64,000 bases of DNA, from positions 1-64,000 of the forward strand of contig JAQGDQ010000224.1 in NCBI GenBank assembly GCA_030141605.1, in the 5' to 3' direction. The stretch comes from Tubiluchus corallicola. Its lineage: Eukaryota > Priapulida > Priapulimorpha > Priapulimorphida > Tubiluchidae. The notes below the pieces were generated by a model. That model did no database searches. It was given only the letters and a program-made list of their open reading frames with translations, and was not told where the DNA came from. Made by a program: the position numbers and the translations under genes. Within the stretch, counting starts at the first letter, position 1; every line of letters starts with the position of its first letter. Below are positions 10,101 through 22,951 of this stretch, piece by piece.

Positions 10101-13100
10101 CGCTCTTTATAAAAAAAACAACCGGCACACAAAATGAATTATATTTCTTAAATTATATCTAAGCTTAGAGAAATCAACAGACCAGGCAGTCGAGGAATTT
10201 CTTCTTCCTCTGTGTCCACATACTCCGCTTCTTCAATTACTGGCGGCTCCGCCTCGGTTATTTTCATTCGTTGCCTGATTCGTTCTTCTAGTGAAAGTTG
10301 AGCAGCTTCTCTCTGTAACAAGAACATCATTATTCCTACACCATAGGTCAAGCATTACAAATCCACTGAATACAGGTTAATTAGTACATGATGTAAAAAA
10401 GTGGACATTTTGTAACAAGAGACGGCTTCGGCATTTCAAGTCAAAATAAAATTTATCAAACGTCAGTCACTTCCCATAAATCAAAGCAGAATGCAAACAG
10501 CTAATACAAACTACTAGATATGGTAATTTTATTATACCAACAATTTCAGATTTTTTAAACTGCAACTGAAGTCATGTATGTAAATGACAACAATCATTCC
10601 ATACTTTTGACTATGAAATGCCCAGTCTGTGATAAAAATCAAAACATGCAACAACAAAAAAAAGGATTAACATGCCCACATGACATTTGAATAGTTTTTC
10701 AATCAAACAACTGCTTTAAATAGAAAACTAAACAATAGTTTAATGTTTAACGTCAAAATAATTATTAACAACAAATTAACCTTGTTTAATTATCTTATAA
10801 CTTAAGTGTTTTGTTTAAACTAATTTAGTTTCTGGAAGACATACAATACTCTCACCTGCTCTTTTAACAACTTAGTCATTAATTCAGATTCTTCAATATC
10901 CCGCTTTCTAGCTCTTGCTGAGCGTTCAAAACGTTGTTTACTAAAAATAAGATTGCATTGTTAGTTTGGTAAAATACATGATGAACTGCATCACCAATAC
11001 AATACTAAGTTATATGCCTAACAGCTACAATGGTTAAGGCTAAAGGTCTAGATGCTAAAACTGCTATTCTGAATGAATAAAAACAATGAAAATGGATGGA
11101 AACTAATTATAAATTAACTTCATTAACTAATGTTAATTGTTATAAGTTTATAATTATGTTGTGAACTAACAAACAATGAGTTTGCAAGTTTACAATTATG
11201 CCAATGTGACTTATAAAAATTTAATTAATGGCATATCTGAAAATAAAATCAGCAACACTTATAAGTTATAAATTAAAAAAGTACTTTCATTATTGCTATC
11301 ACTTTTTGTATCAAATTTTGTAATGTTTTACAGCATTAACTCAATATCACTGGCAACAAAGAAGCAAGTTGTTGAATACTGACTGGTTAAGACTGTTTAA
11401 CTGAGTACTTACAAGTTATCAATCCAACTCATGTCAGAGTAGAAAGACCTTTTAACTGAGTATTTATAGGTTATCAATCCAGTTCATGTCAGAGTAGGAA
11501 GACCTTTTAACTGAGTACTTACAGGTTATCAATCCAGTTCATGTCAGAGTAGGAAGACCTTTTAACTGAGTACTTACAGGTTATCAATCCAGTTCATGTC
11601 AAAGTAGGAAGACCTTTTAACTGAGTACTTACAGGTTATCAATCCAGTTCATGTCAGAGTAGGAAGACCTTTTAACTGAGTACTTACAGGTTATCAATCC
11701 AGTTCATGTCAGAGTAGGAAGACCTTTTAACTGAGTATTTACAGGTTACCAACCTAACTCATGTCAGAGTAGGAAGGCCTTTTAACTGAGTATTTACAAG
11801 TTATCAATCCAACTCATGTCAGAGTAGAAAAACCTTTTAACTGAGTATTTACAGGTTACCAACCTAACTCATGTCAGAGTAGAAAGAACTTTTAACTGAA
11901 TATTTACAGGTTACCAACCTAACTCATGTCAGAGTAGGAAGGCCTTTTAACTGAGTACTTACAGGTTATCAATCCAGCTCATGTCAGAGTAGGAAGACCT
12001 TTTAACTGAGTACTTACAGGTTATCAATCCAACTCATGTCAGAGTAAGAACACTGAAAAACTGAGTATTTATAGGTTATCAACTCAACTTATGTCAGAGA
12101 AAGGAGACTGTTTAACTGAGTACTTACAGGTTATCAACCCAACTCATGTCAGAGTAAGGAGACTGTCTAAGAACTTTGCTAAACGTCGGAGCAGCTGGTA
12201 GTGTACTGGCGATCACTTGTAGAGAGTCAGTGCTTCTCTTTCCTGATTCTACAGTAGATCCTGCAAAATAAAGCAAATGCAATAAAAAAAACTGCATTTC
12301 AATTTTAACTGGCAAAGCTCCAGCAGATTTTTATTTCTGCTTTACAATTTATCCCCAAGGTTTCTATTTACACGTTAAATTAAATAAGCATGTTAATAAC
12401 GATCGATGGTATCTGACTGGCTGTCACTGGTGTTTATCAATTGCTTGCAACCTGGCAAATCAGCAGTACACACGCATGGGCCTATTACAGCAGTAAGGAT
12501 GTTACTGTATAAGTAATATGCACATGACTGTAAAAAATTGTAAGATAACTAAATCTAAACCGATTGATCCAAAAATTAATAGGCTCTGAGCCTCAACGAC
12601 GCCCTCCATCTGTGAGAGGTATTAACTTCCTACATTACTACTGGGGGCGAAAAAACTGGGGACAGACAGATAGACTGACAGAACTGATAATTCTATAGTT
12701 GCCCACTTTGTTGTGACAAATATAAAACAACCATTACTGGACATTCACAAGAAGACACTGAGTTAAACCATAAAGCAATTTTGAAAAGAGTAGTGTAGGC
12801 TCACATAATTTGAACAATAATGCCTATATTTATTCCTCAATGGACTTCAATGACTAACTTGTTTTCAGATAAACTCATCTAAACTTTTGAATGCTATCTG
12901 ATTTGACTTCTTTCAATATCATTACCAATGCAAATGACACGTTACAGTAAACTGATAAGCATTTAATCACTATCTACCTTGACTTGGAGTGGACGGCGGT
13001 GAGATTTCAATCGGATCGGTCATCACGCTCTTACTCTCCCTTGTACTCATTGCACCGTTTACAGGATGAGGAAGATCGCTCGTATCAACCGCCATTGCTC

Positions 13101-16100
13101 GACGATTACTTGCAGAGATTATTCTTTGTTTGAGCTCTTGCTGCTCACCAGGTGGCAGCAGTTCCTTGAATAACCGTGGTGTACTTAACTGAGAAGCAGT
13201 GGAATCTGCGGAACATCTATCAAATCTGTTTACAAATAAACATAAACATAAGAAAAGTAAACAACAAAATGTATTTAAAGAGCAAAAGTAAGTCTAAAGA
13301 TTTATTAAAAAAATTCTGCCAGGTAATACTTGTACTATAACTTTAATGGCACAATAAAGAGAGAGCAAAAACTACCCTCAGACAGTAAGTGCGAGCTCAC
13401 ACTCAATTCTCTATTCACTACAAAAACTCACCGATGTATCAACTCACAGGAACTGTCGGATATTTCGCAATAAATTACTGACAATAATAAACACTTGTTC
13501 ACACTTGTGAGTTTGCTGTCAGAGAGAAAATTCGCAACAGAAAACTTGCTAATCTGAATGTGCGTAAGATATTTTGCTGTCAGTTTGCCAAACTACTGCA
13601 GTTATCAAAAAACTAACGTGAACAGTAACCGACCAGATTAACAAAAAGATTCTGTAAAAAGATTATCAATGTTACAAGCTGAGGTGTCACAGATATAGCT
13701 GCAGCAGTGATGTCACATGATGAGATTTTGTAATTGGATTATAAGTTTCTTCTTGCAATTCGATATCACAATTAATCCTTTGTAGCGATTTTTCAGTGTT
13801 ATGTTTCAATGATTAAAGTGAATAATGAATGAACAATATAGTGAAAAATAAACTTTTTAATGGCTTTCATCCCTGCCTACCATTTTCGTACTTAAACTAT
13901 TTTTACGCACCGTTTTTCATTAGCTGTTCTATGACTACATCACAACGGGCATCACCAATGAATATGAACCTTTCACATTCCAATTCTGTAGTTCGCAACT
14001 GTGTGCATAGTATAAGGCGAGAAAAACAAAGAAAAAAATGCAGATTCCATGCTCTCAATTTGCAAGTGGTTATAATTGGGATTAATTTAATTAATCGCCC
14101 AATTGGGATTAATTTAATTAATCACCCATCTCCAAGCTGCAACACTATATGTAATATCAAATGCACGCAATGTTTCACCTAGTGTTTTACGAATTTTAAT
14201 ACTATAATTCGTCATATTTTTTCATTTCTCAAACACGGAAAGAAAACATACATGCTTGGCCTAGCCTTCGACTTCAGGGATGACTGCCAGGAAGATGCAA
14301 CAGCTGACGAAGCCATGGAAACATTCGTGAAATTTTGTACAACTTGTCGATACCGCTCAAGGTCCTCAAGATCCTCCAACTAAACAAACGATAAAAAACA
14401 CCAATTTTAACGATTGTTATATGAAACACTAGTTGCCTTCAAAATGTTAGAGTATAACGAAAGCGTCAAAATGTTTGAAGCATCAAATACATCAAATTTG
14501 TTGCCAAAATTGTTATCACAGAAAAAATATCAAAACAAACGCTTTGGCTACGATGATTTCCGTGCTAAACCACACCTATCCATGCATTACTAAGCTTAAC
14601 AAGCATTATCAAGCATTAACAGTTTTGTTTTCTAACTTAAGCTGAATCAGTGGCTTTCATTATCACATTATCCCACGTGAACAATAATTAACATTTACTT
14701 ATAGCATAAGCATGTAAATATTTATGTCTGTAATTTGGTGATAAAGAAAAACTATTAGATACGCCATAAAAATTGATCATCATAAACAAAACAACTTTAT
14801 TAAAACTTTTACATTGCATAATTAAATCATGCCAAACATCTCAAGAGACTACTGCTGTCATCGTTAGAGGTAAATTTACAAGCATACTACCAGTTTATAT
14901 AGGCAGAGCTTATTACTCACTAATTAAGTAATTAACAGAAGCCAAATAGGTAATGAATAAACAGACCGCAAAAGAAACTGACACAGTAACTCATGCACTA
15001 ATTAGGTGTTTACAAAAAGCCAAATAGGTAATGATTAAGCAGACCTGAAGAAAAGAAACTGATACAGTAACAAATAGCTAAGTGTTTGAAAATAAAGTTA
15101 ATTGAATCGAACTACTTTGTACATTAAGAGAAGGCTAATTGGGGCACATATATGAATTACCTTTAAGCTTTAATTACTCTCAAGTAATTAATGTGCATTC
15201 ATCCTTTAGTTCATTGACCACAAATAAACATATTTCACAGTAATGTATTATAAATGTAATACATCGTGAAACCTCTTAGATTAGATTTGCTCACAACGGC
15301 TTCTTAACAGAACTCTTTCAACTAACGGTGAAAAGTAAAGTTGCTAAAATGACTTGCAAGTCATATATCTGACAATTCATTTACCTAATTGTCATTTATC
15401 AGTCATGAGCGTCAAGCAAATTCCATATCAAAATAAGAATATGGTAATAAATTGTACCTTCTCAACGAGAAACAACACTTACCTGTCTGGCTGTTGTATC
15501 AGGCCTATATTTCCGAAACCTATCCCTATGAGGGCCACTGTTTAACGGTCGTCTGCTTGTGACAAGGTTACTCAACGTCGGCTGATATGATTTTAATCGT
15601 GATTTGCTGCTAACAAAATACAAGAAATTAATAAATGTGGTCTTTTAGTAACATAGACATATATTCCTTGATCAAAAACATTTACATATGTAATGTGTAT
15701 AGACATGTAATGCCAAAACAATTATTAGGAAAACTGCATCTAACTAACAAAATATACAATGTCCAATTTACAAAGCAAATGTCTGAACATGTATCGGAGA
15801 ATTTTGCACTAATCTCACAAGTTATTTTTCCTCTGCTAAGCAGGCTATGTTTCCACTGTTGTTAGTTAACAAAATTATGCAAAAACCACTCAATAAATTT
15901 CAAGGAAACTCTGAGAAGAAGGCAAACATGAAACAAGAAAAAATGCTTTCAAATTTAGTTACGATCAATTTCAAATTACAAAGAAAATCAATCCTATTTG
16001 ATTAACTATATAGTTATGTGGGGAAGTTCTTTCTGGGGTCATAATAAAAAATGCAAAAAAGTCGCAAAGAGCAAGTGTGCATGCCATTAATGAAGTCAGA

Positions 16101-19100
16101 GAAACTGATGACGTCTTAATGTATGCAGCTGTGTAGTTTCACTCCCCAAGCCTTAACCCTTTACTGAGTGCCATTTAGTAGGAAATGTTTTCGTAAGTGC
16201 ATTCTTTTTTGGTGACCAGAAACAACAACTGCCATTGTTTTGGATATAAGCACATGGTGCCTCCTTGTGTTTGTTTTTTGCAAAATTAAGCTGTTGATCA
16301 ACAGGTGAGCTACAACAGGAAATAGGCCATTGGCCTCATTTTGGAGACAGGCTAGGAAAGAAGTCATTTTTGTTCAATATGTCGTGTCAGTCGAGGTCAA
16401 TTTTGTCAGTCGAATTCTCTTTAGCAAATTAGTAAGATGCGGCAAAGATGTAAGTTTGATTTCTTCATATTTCGTAATATATTATTATATATTTTCATCA
16501 TAGCAATTAATTATTTTTTTGACATTGGATTAGCAGAAACTGTTTTTATTTGCTTCAGATAAAATGAAGTCGACTCACATATAATACGTCAGTCAGTCAG
16601 CCAGTCAAGTATGTCATGATGTGATAGTGATTCTGCAATTAGATGATGACATTTTGGATAAAAAAAAATCATAAATTACATCTAAAAGACTGTGGACTTG
16701 TATTTAGCGCATGTCGCACACAGCCACATTTATTCATTATTGCGCAAATAAAATATACCTTTGTTCAGGTACAGCACTGTGAGAAGTTTCTTTACCAGGT
16801 AGATTGGTAGTTCTCCTTGATCGAATGATGGAACTTTGATGTCTACCGTTGGATATGCAGTTTCCATCTATTTCAACATACTTGGCAGCTACAAAAATAA
16901 AAACTGTAAATAATGTTGTAGTTGTTATAATCAATATAATAAAATAGTATTTGTAATTTAATACGTTTTACTGAATGTTAACACTGAACACTGATGACAG
17001 CGTCGATGCATTAGGTAAATCATGATGATCAACGTTGTATGCCATCTAACTTACTAACTTCATGAAAACGGAAATTGCTAATTAAACTTGACTTCAAAAT
17101 GAAAAGCCTATTTCGTAATGGCACAATAATAACATACTTTCGTGTCTACACGAGGGCAGCTGTAATTAAAAGAGTGCAAAAACAGTACTTATGCAAGAAA
17201 AGTAATCTTGTTAAACTAAATTCTGTAAGCTTGTTTACGACAGGTGAATCATGAAGCTTAAACTTCACAATGTTCAGGCAACTTTAATCTTTCACATTTA
17301 CCTCATGATATTGCAGTTTTTGCGTTAATTATTATTTTGCTTGCTCTACTAAAATCAGGTACAACAAATTAGTGCAATGGTGTGACCAAGGCAAGTCTTC
17401 ATATCATAAAATGTGCAACATACGATGTTTAAATTTGCTTCCATCGTCCTCTGTGATGCTGCTGTTAAGATTGTACTCTTTCTTTCCGTCGCCCGAATTG
17501 CTCATAAACGGCGATGACGGCAAAGACTGGAACAAAAAACGATAAATATCATCATGGTCATCATTACCACTACCACTGTCATCATCATCAACAACAGCAA
17601 CAATGACATCATCATCTCTTTATCTCTCTTGGGGGCAGATTATAGACTCACATTATGTAACTTTACCCAAAAACAAAATTTAGTTAGACTGGCTAAAGAA
17701 AATATCAAGTGACTAAATTCTTGGTGAATAAAGACCTCTGTATTCTAAATCTGCTTTCATTATACTTGGACTACTATAACACAAAAATAGTCATAGTAGC
17801 TAAATTTGACTAAAAAAAATTGGGAGGGTAAGCTGGCCCTGCCAATATGTGTAGTACATGTAGTGAATACGACATCAACTGGGGAAAATATATCAAGAAG
17901 GCTAATCTTTTAATTCGAAAGCTTTGTGGAGATGAAGTGGTCATCACTCTAGAGAAGGGGTACAAATCAATCCAAAGATGGAGGAGAGAACAAAACATCT
18001 GATAATTAGCATTATTGCTGCTGTGGGTTTATTATTGACACCTAAAACGAGGCTAGAAGACAAGTACGATTTAAAATGAGAAAACAAATAAATAAATAGA
18101 AAATACTGTGATATCTGCAACCTGCCTACAATAACAAGCAGCAAATATTTTAGCACCAACATTTGGAGTTTCATTTTTTGACAGTAAAAGTCACCTGGCA
18201 TTCTAAGTTTCATCACAAATTTTTAACTACAATGAACAACCAGCCTTTGGGGCGATTATGATTACAATCGTTTAGGATTAGAAAAAATTACAGCCTTAAT
18301 TGTTAATGCAGATCATAAAAAATGTACAATCATTAGTTTCAAGAAGTAAGCCTACTTGCACACAAAATTTTTTCTGCTTTTTACACAACTCGAAAATGAG
18401 GTCCTAAGAAAATTATGGGTACTGAGAAAATAACACATGCAACTAAAAATATAGGGAACTAAAACTGCTGTTGCAGCATCTTTTATTACAGCTTAGCTAC
18501 ATTTGTAAAAAAAAACTAATAACCTGTAATATAAATATGTACACTGTTTAAGCTGTAAAGAATTAAAGACAACATTATGCTATTATTAATGTAAATACAA
18601 GATTAACAATAGAAAGAACTTTTGCATGTTTTACGAAACTTCCAGTGGCGGCTCGTGTATAGGTACTACGGTACTACAGCACACCCTGTTCTCACTCATG
18701 ATTATCGTTAAGATTTAATATAATAAGTCTTTTTCTTTAATTCTTTCTTTAAACTTGTGCAGAACCGGAGTACATGAGGGAAGTATGCTTGACTGCCCAA
18801 GCAAAGTGGTGTTTGGCTGTCACGCATGTCTGAGATAAAACGCTGCACTTTAGGTAGAAAGTACTGTCACACACATAGTTTGTGTTATCAGTTGTCACTT
18901 GCTTAAAATCCGTGTACCGATATTCTTGAACTGCTTTCTTGAACAATTTAGCCTATTCGAAAGCAAACAACATTTTTTGTACACAGGATTTTATCAAGTT
19001 TAAGTACAAATTTTCGTACATGTTTGTTTGTTTAAAATTACAATTACAAAATTAAAATTACATATGTTTGTTACATTTTACACAGCATTAAAACAATGGC

Positions 19101-22100
19101 TAAAAATTTTGTGAAGTTGCACCCCCACTAATTTTAACTATGAACTGCCACTGGAAACATCTGCATGAAACAAAGGCAATTTACCGCAAATCAGTTTAGC
19201 CCTAAAATCACCGAAGCGTTTTCATCAAAAGCTTTTAAAGCTCGAGGTGCCAAAATCAGATACAGCCAGCGATTTTAATAAAATGTTATCAAATACTAAT
19301 GACAATTTTTGTAAAGTGGCAACAATCTGACTACTTAGGCACGGTAAGGCAGTACACTGTAGATATTTTGCTTTGAAATTTATACAAAGTTTCATACTGT
19401 ACAAGTAATAATAATAAATAAATAAAAACTTACATGCTGTGAATTGTGGTTGTAGTTTCTTGAGTCTCTCATGGGGATATGACGTTCTACTAATCTTGGT
19501 TTGGCTCTTTCACTTTTTTGATTCTGGTTTCGTTGAATGTCGTACTGACGCTTAAACTCGGTTGGCGTTGGGTATAGCCAGTCCATGATGTGAAAGGGTA
19601 GAATGCTTAACCAGTTGGATGGACGAGGCTTCTTTGGCTTCGGTGCAAGAATGCAGTCTATCTCAATATCTGAATCGTCTAATTCACCACTGGTGTAACT
19701 GAAACAAAGTTCACAGTCACAGGCTAAGGCACAATTCAGAATTATTTCAGTCACATCATAGAAAAATGCATACATCTGTAACCTACTCGGTATATTCTGG
19801 ATTAACAGAATTTTTTAGCAACCTCGATAAGGATTGAAGTTTAAAGTCAAGACAAGGTCTCAAAAAGCTAAAGAACTGTAACAAAGACACTTTAATAATT
19901 CAATTCAGTTCACTTCAATTTATTGAGCAAATATGCAAGTAACATTACATACACTGGCAAATACAAAAAGAAAGTGTAAAAGAGAGTGTAAAGAGAAATT
20001 TGGTAACTAGAAATTAAATTACAGCATAGATATTATTTTATACAAAATTCTGAAACTTGCTTGCAAAGTCTAAAAGACCTAACAATAACATGGTTTTTGC
20101 CGGTTTCTTCTCAATGACTTCCGAAATTGAGCCAGACTTGATACTTCAACAATTTCATTATCAAGAGAATTCCGAGGGCCCACAACATGAGATAAGTGGG
20201 CTCTGATACTACTGCAGGAGTACCGTACAAATAATTTACAGTTGTGGCCACGTTTATCAAGTAGTGGTCTAGAAAAAATTATCTACACAAAATTGGGCGC
20301 ACTTACAGTTTAGGTGGTTCTCCTTACGCCCAACCACCTTCCCATACCAGTCCCACTGCCGACACTCTACCGCCTTTCCACTCCAAACCTCCCAACCCTC
20401 TCCCGCTCTATCGCCTGCGCCCAAGAACACCACGCCGCCAAAAATGTCAAGCCCCCAAGACTGCCAAGCTGTGTAATCCAAAATTCAGCTTCGCCAAAAA
20501 TAATTGACTGACTAACTGACTAGCTTAGCTAGCTAACTAACTAACAATCTTCGTAGAGTCACCTTAGTTGTATGGCATGAAGAGCAAAAATTATCGTATG
20601 TTCCAATATTAATTACATAACTTATTGTATAAACCGCGACCCTACTTTGCTGGTTGCGCCACGTTTCGAAAGAGAAACAAATGTTACTTAGAAAACAACG
20701 CCGGTAGAATACGCCACTTACTAGAACACACAGACACTGCAAAATGGCGCACGTTGGAAAAATTCGCCTGAAGCTCTTTTTAACTTTTCAGTAAGTTTAC
20801 AATTTTGCTCTTTTTTTATGAAGCACGGTTATTTCCTAGGCTGTGGCATACAGTAGTATATAAAAAATATCGCTCTCTGCTAACTCCTAAAAAAAATATT
20901 TCCTGAAATCGCTCAATCTTAGTCCGATCTTGTGACGCTAGCAGTAAGTTTTTTAAAATTACTTTTTATAAATAGGAGGTATGTTTCAACTTTTCTTTAA
21001 ATCAGTGTGCAGATAAAGGATGCATCTTTCTATTGCAGCCCTGCTTTCAGCGATATTTTTGAAATGGATGATGTGAGAATGCCTTAAACAAAAACCTCCT
21101 AAACTGCAATCTACCCAAAAAAAATCGAATTACCACCGATGACTTCATAACAGGATAAATCTATACTATCACAGCATTGTCTTGAAGTCTTGAATAATAT
21201 ACTTCTAAAAGTCTTTGACGACATACTAGAAGTTTGGAGTGCACATGGTTAGTGTACTCGCTGAGAAAAGCAACTCGCTAACTGGTGATGGTTTAAGAGG
21301 TTATGAAAAGAGGTTGAAACAAGCAAAGTGGTGGGTGGACGGGCTAAGAACAAAGTTAGATTTACAGACAGGTTAGATGGGATGGCACCCTCATGGTAGA
21401 AACAGCAGACGGTGCTAGTGCTCGGAAGTGATCTCTAGAAGTGATTTCTCTGATATCCGGTGGACGTTTGTTCCACAAGCGTATTGCTCTGGGGTAGAAG
21501 GAGTATAAATAAATATTGACTCTTGCTGATGGCTGAACAAATTTGAGAGACGGGGTGATGTAAGTTGGTAAATTTATACTTATCCTGTGATGCACTATAT
21601 CATGAAAAATGTTTAGTATAGTTTGTCGGCGTCTAATTTCTAGTGTTTCCAACCCGAGTTCGGAGATCATCTTAGATACTTCAGCATTTCTGGTATAATC
21701 ATTTCGTACAAATCGTGCTATATTTCGCTGGACTTGATCAATGCGCTTGATGTCAATAATTGTGTATGGGTTCCAAGCTGCGATACCATATTCTAGCCTG
21801 GGTCTGACCAGGGCTTGATATGCTCTTTCTCTGACTTCTTGATGACATGGATGTAGCGTCCTGGTTGCACGAGTGACTATTTCCTGGCAGTGCTCACCCC
21901 AACGAAGATTTGTTCAAGAGAAGATACAGAGTCTAGTTAAATATCAGAAGATAGACTAATACATCCCTATTAAGTTCATTCTAAAGCATTTTTTAGAAGG
22001 ACAACACATGCACCGGACAAATATCTTCTTCAAAATTTCAATAGAACATAAGCAAATGCTAGCTGGAATGATGTAAACTACCTAACAGAACTAGGAAGTG

Positions 22101-22313
22101 CACAAGTTCCACATATATAACGATATGTAGAACATTCTACTTAAGAATTGAGCCAGAACAGAAAATTCCGGACAACAGAAGGTAATTTCTGATAACGAAC
22201 ACTGGCAATTGCGAGAAAGCATACCTAGCACCTTCGCGACGTCTCTTAACAGGTTTTCCTCGATCTTCAGGCGAAAAATAAGATTTTAACTTATTTGTCA
22301 CTGCAGAAAGCAT
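4171..22313 (-). CDS. SENP1: SENP1/2-type SUMO-specific protease (Ulp1, peptidase C48)
   Basis: Sixteen coding exons (5' to 3'): 22225-22313, 19434-19698, 17424-17526, 16759-16888, 15483-15609, 14252-14379, 12978-13225, 12128-12260, 10856-10940, 10183-10312, 9733-9875, 8424-8627, 7679-7758, 5635-5713, 5384-5479, 4171-4233. They total 2103 nt, about 700 aa, and all phases agree. The protein matures SUMO precursors and removes SUMO from targets, usually in the nucleus. The N-terminus has a basic KPVKRRR (20-26). A charged, likely helical segment (about 405-455) precedes the protease domain (about 480-700). Visible family motifs are [39 protein letters not shown] with catalytic His591, YYDSM with Asp608, Gln653, and ACDCGMF with nucleophile Cys659. 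The His-Asp (17) and Gln-Cys (6) spacings equal human SENP1. It ends [18 protein letters not shown], the usual family C-terminus. SENP1 and SENP2 are vertebrate duplicates, so this is probably their common orthologue. Confidence 0.93.
4382..4629. repeat. (ATAGA)n pentanucleotide microsatellite
   Basis: About 50 copies of ATAGA/GAATA with a single interruption (GAATATAGAATA near 4525-4532). It lies in the last SENP intron (4234-5383), about 150 bases from the last acceptor. Confidence 0.97.
6650..7449. repeat. 42-bp minisatellite in SENP intron
   Basis: Nineteen units of 42 bp (GCTGAGCCTGTCAACAAGTA is the core), with a few recurring point variants (GAGCC/GAACC, ATACT/ATGCT). It lies in the intron between exons 7679-7758 and 5635-5713. 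The unit is 14 codons and several frames on both strands stay open, giving peptide-like repeats such as [14 protein letters not shown]. There are no splice sites or conserved domain to support translation. Confidence 0.95.
7965..8285. repeat. (ATC/ACC)n degenerate minisatellite
   Basis: Imperfect array of ATC, ACC and CAC triplets arranged as variants of CATCACCATCACCACCACCA. It reads as His/Ser/Pro-rich or Ile/Thr-rich open frames. It lies in the SENP intron between exons 8424-8627 and 7679-7758. Confidence 0.93.
11403..12160 (-). repeat. 56-bp minisatellite copying a SENP 5' splice site
   Basis: About 14 units of roughly 56 bp. On the minus strand each contains a near-copy of the end of SENP exon 8 plus its splice donor: TCTGACATGAGTTGG..., GATAACCT and GTAAGTACTC. 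The genuine exon end (donor at 12127-12122) is the first unit in the transcribed direction. The others run downstream into the intron. Most keep GTAAGT or GTAAAT, while the two units with TATTTATAGG (near 11457 and 12062) have lost the GT. Confidence 0.93.
14074..14132. repeat. Short tandem duplication in SENP intron
   Basis: Two copies of a ~27-bp unit containing GGGATTAATTTAATTAATC. No function is apparent. Confidence 0.7.
18643..19153. mobile_element. Non-autonomous hAT-type element in SENP intron
   Basis: The element has terminal inverted repeats CAGTGGCGGCTCGTG (left) and, inverted on the right, CAGTGGCAGTTCAT. It is flanked by an 8-bp duplication GAAACTTC / GAAACATC with one mismatch. 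CAGTGGC ends and 8-bp target duplications are typical of hAT transposons. At 511 bp it is too short for a transposase and I see no conserved domain. It sits between SENP exons 2 and 3. Confidence 0.7.
19890..20255 (-). mobile_element. LINE 3' fragment (C-terminus plus 3' UTR)
   Basis: On the minus strand an open segment ends in [20 protein letters not shown] and a stop at 20079-20081. Its VV-P-NSL-EIV...SL..F+KSL pattern resembles the extreme C-terminus of many LINE reverse transcriptases. It is followed by ~190 bases with AATAAATTGAAGTGAACTGA near the end. It is heavily 5'-truncated and lies in SENP intron 1 in the sense direction. Assignment to a clade is not possible. Confidence 0.5.
20300..20480. 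other. C-rich island in SENP intron 1
   Basis: A ~180-bp C-rich block (CCAACCACCTTCCCATACCA and similar) inside A+T-rich DNA. There is no recognisable gene. It may be part of an unidentified transposon. Confidence 0.4.
21362..21912 (-). mobile_element. LINE reverse transcriptase C-terminal fragment
   Basis: An uninterrupted minus-strand frame from about 21912 to the stop at 21362-21364. It includes [17 protein letters not shown], a QRNIARFV segment, [13 protein letters not shown] and [12 protein letters not shown]. These are hallmarks of the region after the reverse transcriptase in CR1/Jockey-type non-LTR elements. The endonuclease and catalytic RT core are missing (5' truncation). It is sense-oriented in SENP intron 1. 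Confidence 0.85.
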
Positions 22314-22410
22314 GTCTTCTATATAGCCGAAAATGTTAAGACAATTAACGCCAATTAGTAAGGTAATGTTACATTCCCAGAATTTCTTCTTGTACAGAAA
22401 CGAGATTTAG

Positions 22411-22420
22411 AAAATGGCGG
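22411..22420 (-). promoter_or_regulatory. YY1-like site at the SENP promoter
   Basis: On the minus strand this reads CCGCCATTTT, matching the YY1 core CCGCCAT, about 100 bases upstream of the SENP start codon. No TATA box is apparent. Inferred from motif and position only. Confidence 0.35.
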
Positions 22421-22514
22421 AATGCGGCACAAAAAACTAAAAACAAAATAAACCGAAATTTCTTCCTTTTTCGCTCACAGAAGCGTAGCGCACGATTCCC
22501 ACAATGTAGTTTAA

Positions 22515-22943
22515 CTAGGGGTGAGCTTCTCTACGAAAGCGAATTCGAATCTGACCGAATTTGTGACTTTCGAATTCGAACCGAACTTCAGTGTTTCGAA
22601 TTCGAACCGAATTCGAATTGAGAGCGAAAGATTTTCGAACAAGTTTTTGAACCACCAGCAAAAATTAGTCTTTCAAAGTCATGTATATCACTAGATTTTG
22701 TTCTGCAATAAAACGACTAGTAATTTCTTTAAAATTGTGTGCAGAAATCACAGCTAAATTATGCTAGTTGCATGATGTTTTAATCGTTTTAGTGATAAAT
22801 AACATGTGTGATTGAAGTGCTGAATTATTCGAATCTATAGTTTTGGATTCGAATCGAGTTCGAACTAAAAAAACTCGTTCGAATCGAATTCGAGCGTTCG
22901 AATTCGATTCGAACGTTCGAACTCGAACGTTCGATGCTCACCC
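22515..22943. mobile_element. Non-autonomous hAT-type element with GAATTCGAA-rich ends
   Basis: A 429-bp element flanked by a perfect 8-bp duplication TAGTTTAA (22507-22514 and 22944-22951). The ends read CTAGGGGTGAGC on the left and, inverted, GGGTGAGCATCGAACG on the right. Both subterminal regions are packed with GAATTCGAA, TTCGAACG and TCGAATC motifs that pair with one another. It has no coding capacity. The 8-bp duplication supports hAT. It lies between the divergent SENP and MED1 start codons. Confidence 0.75.
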
Positions 22944-22951
22944 TAGTTTAA

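Noticed and set aside
12640-12720. Repeat shared with 54835-54900 (GACAGA...ACTGATAATT)
   Set aside because: Similarity is too short and partly microsatellite.
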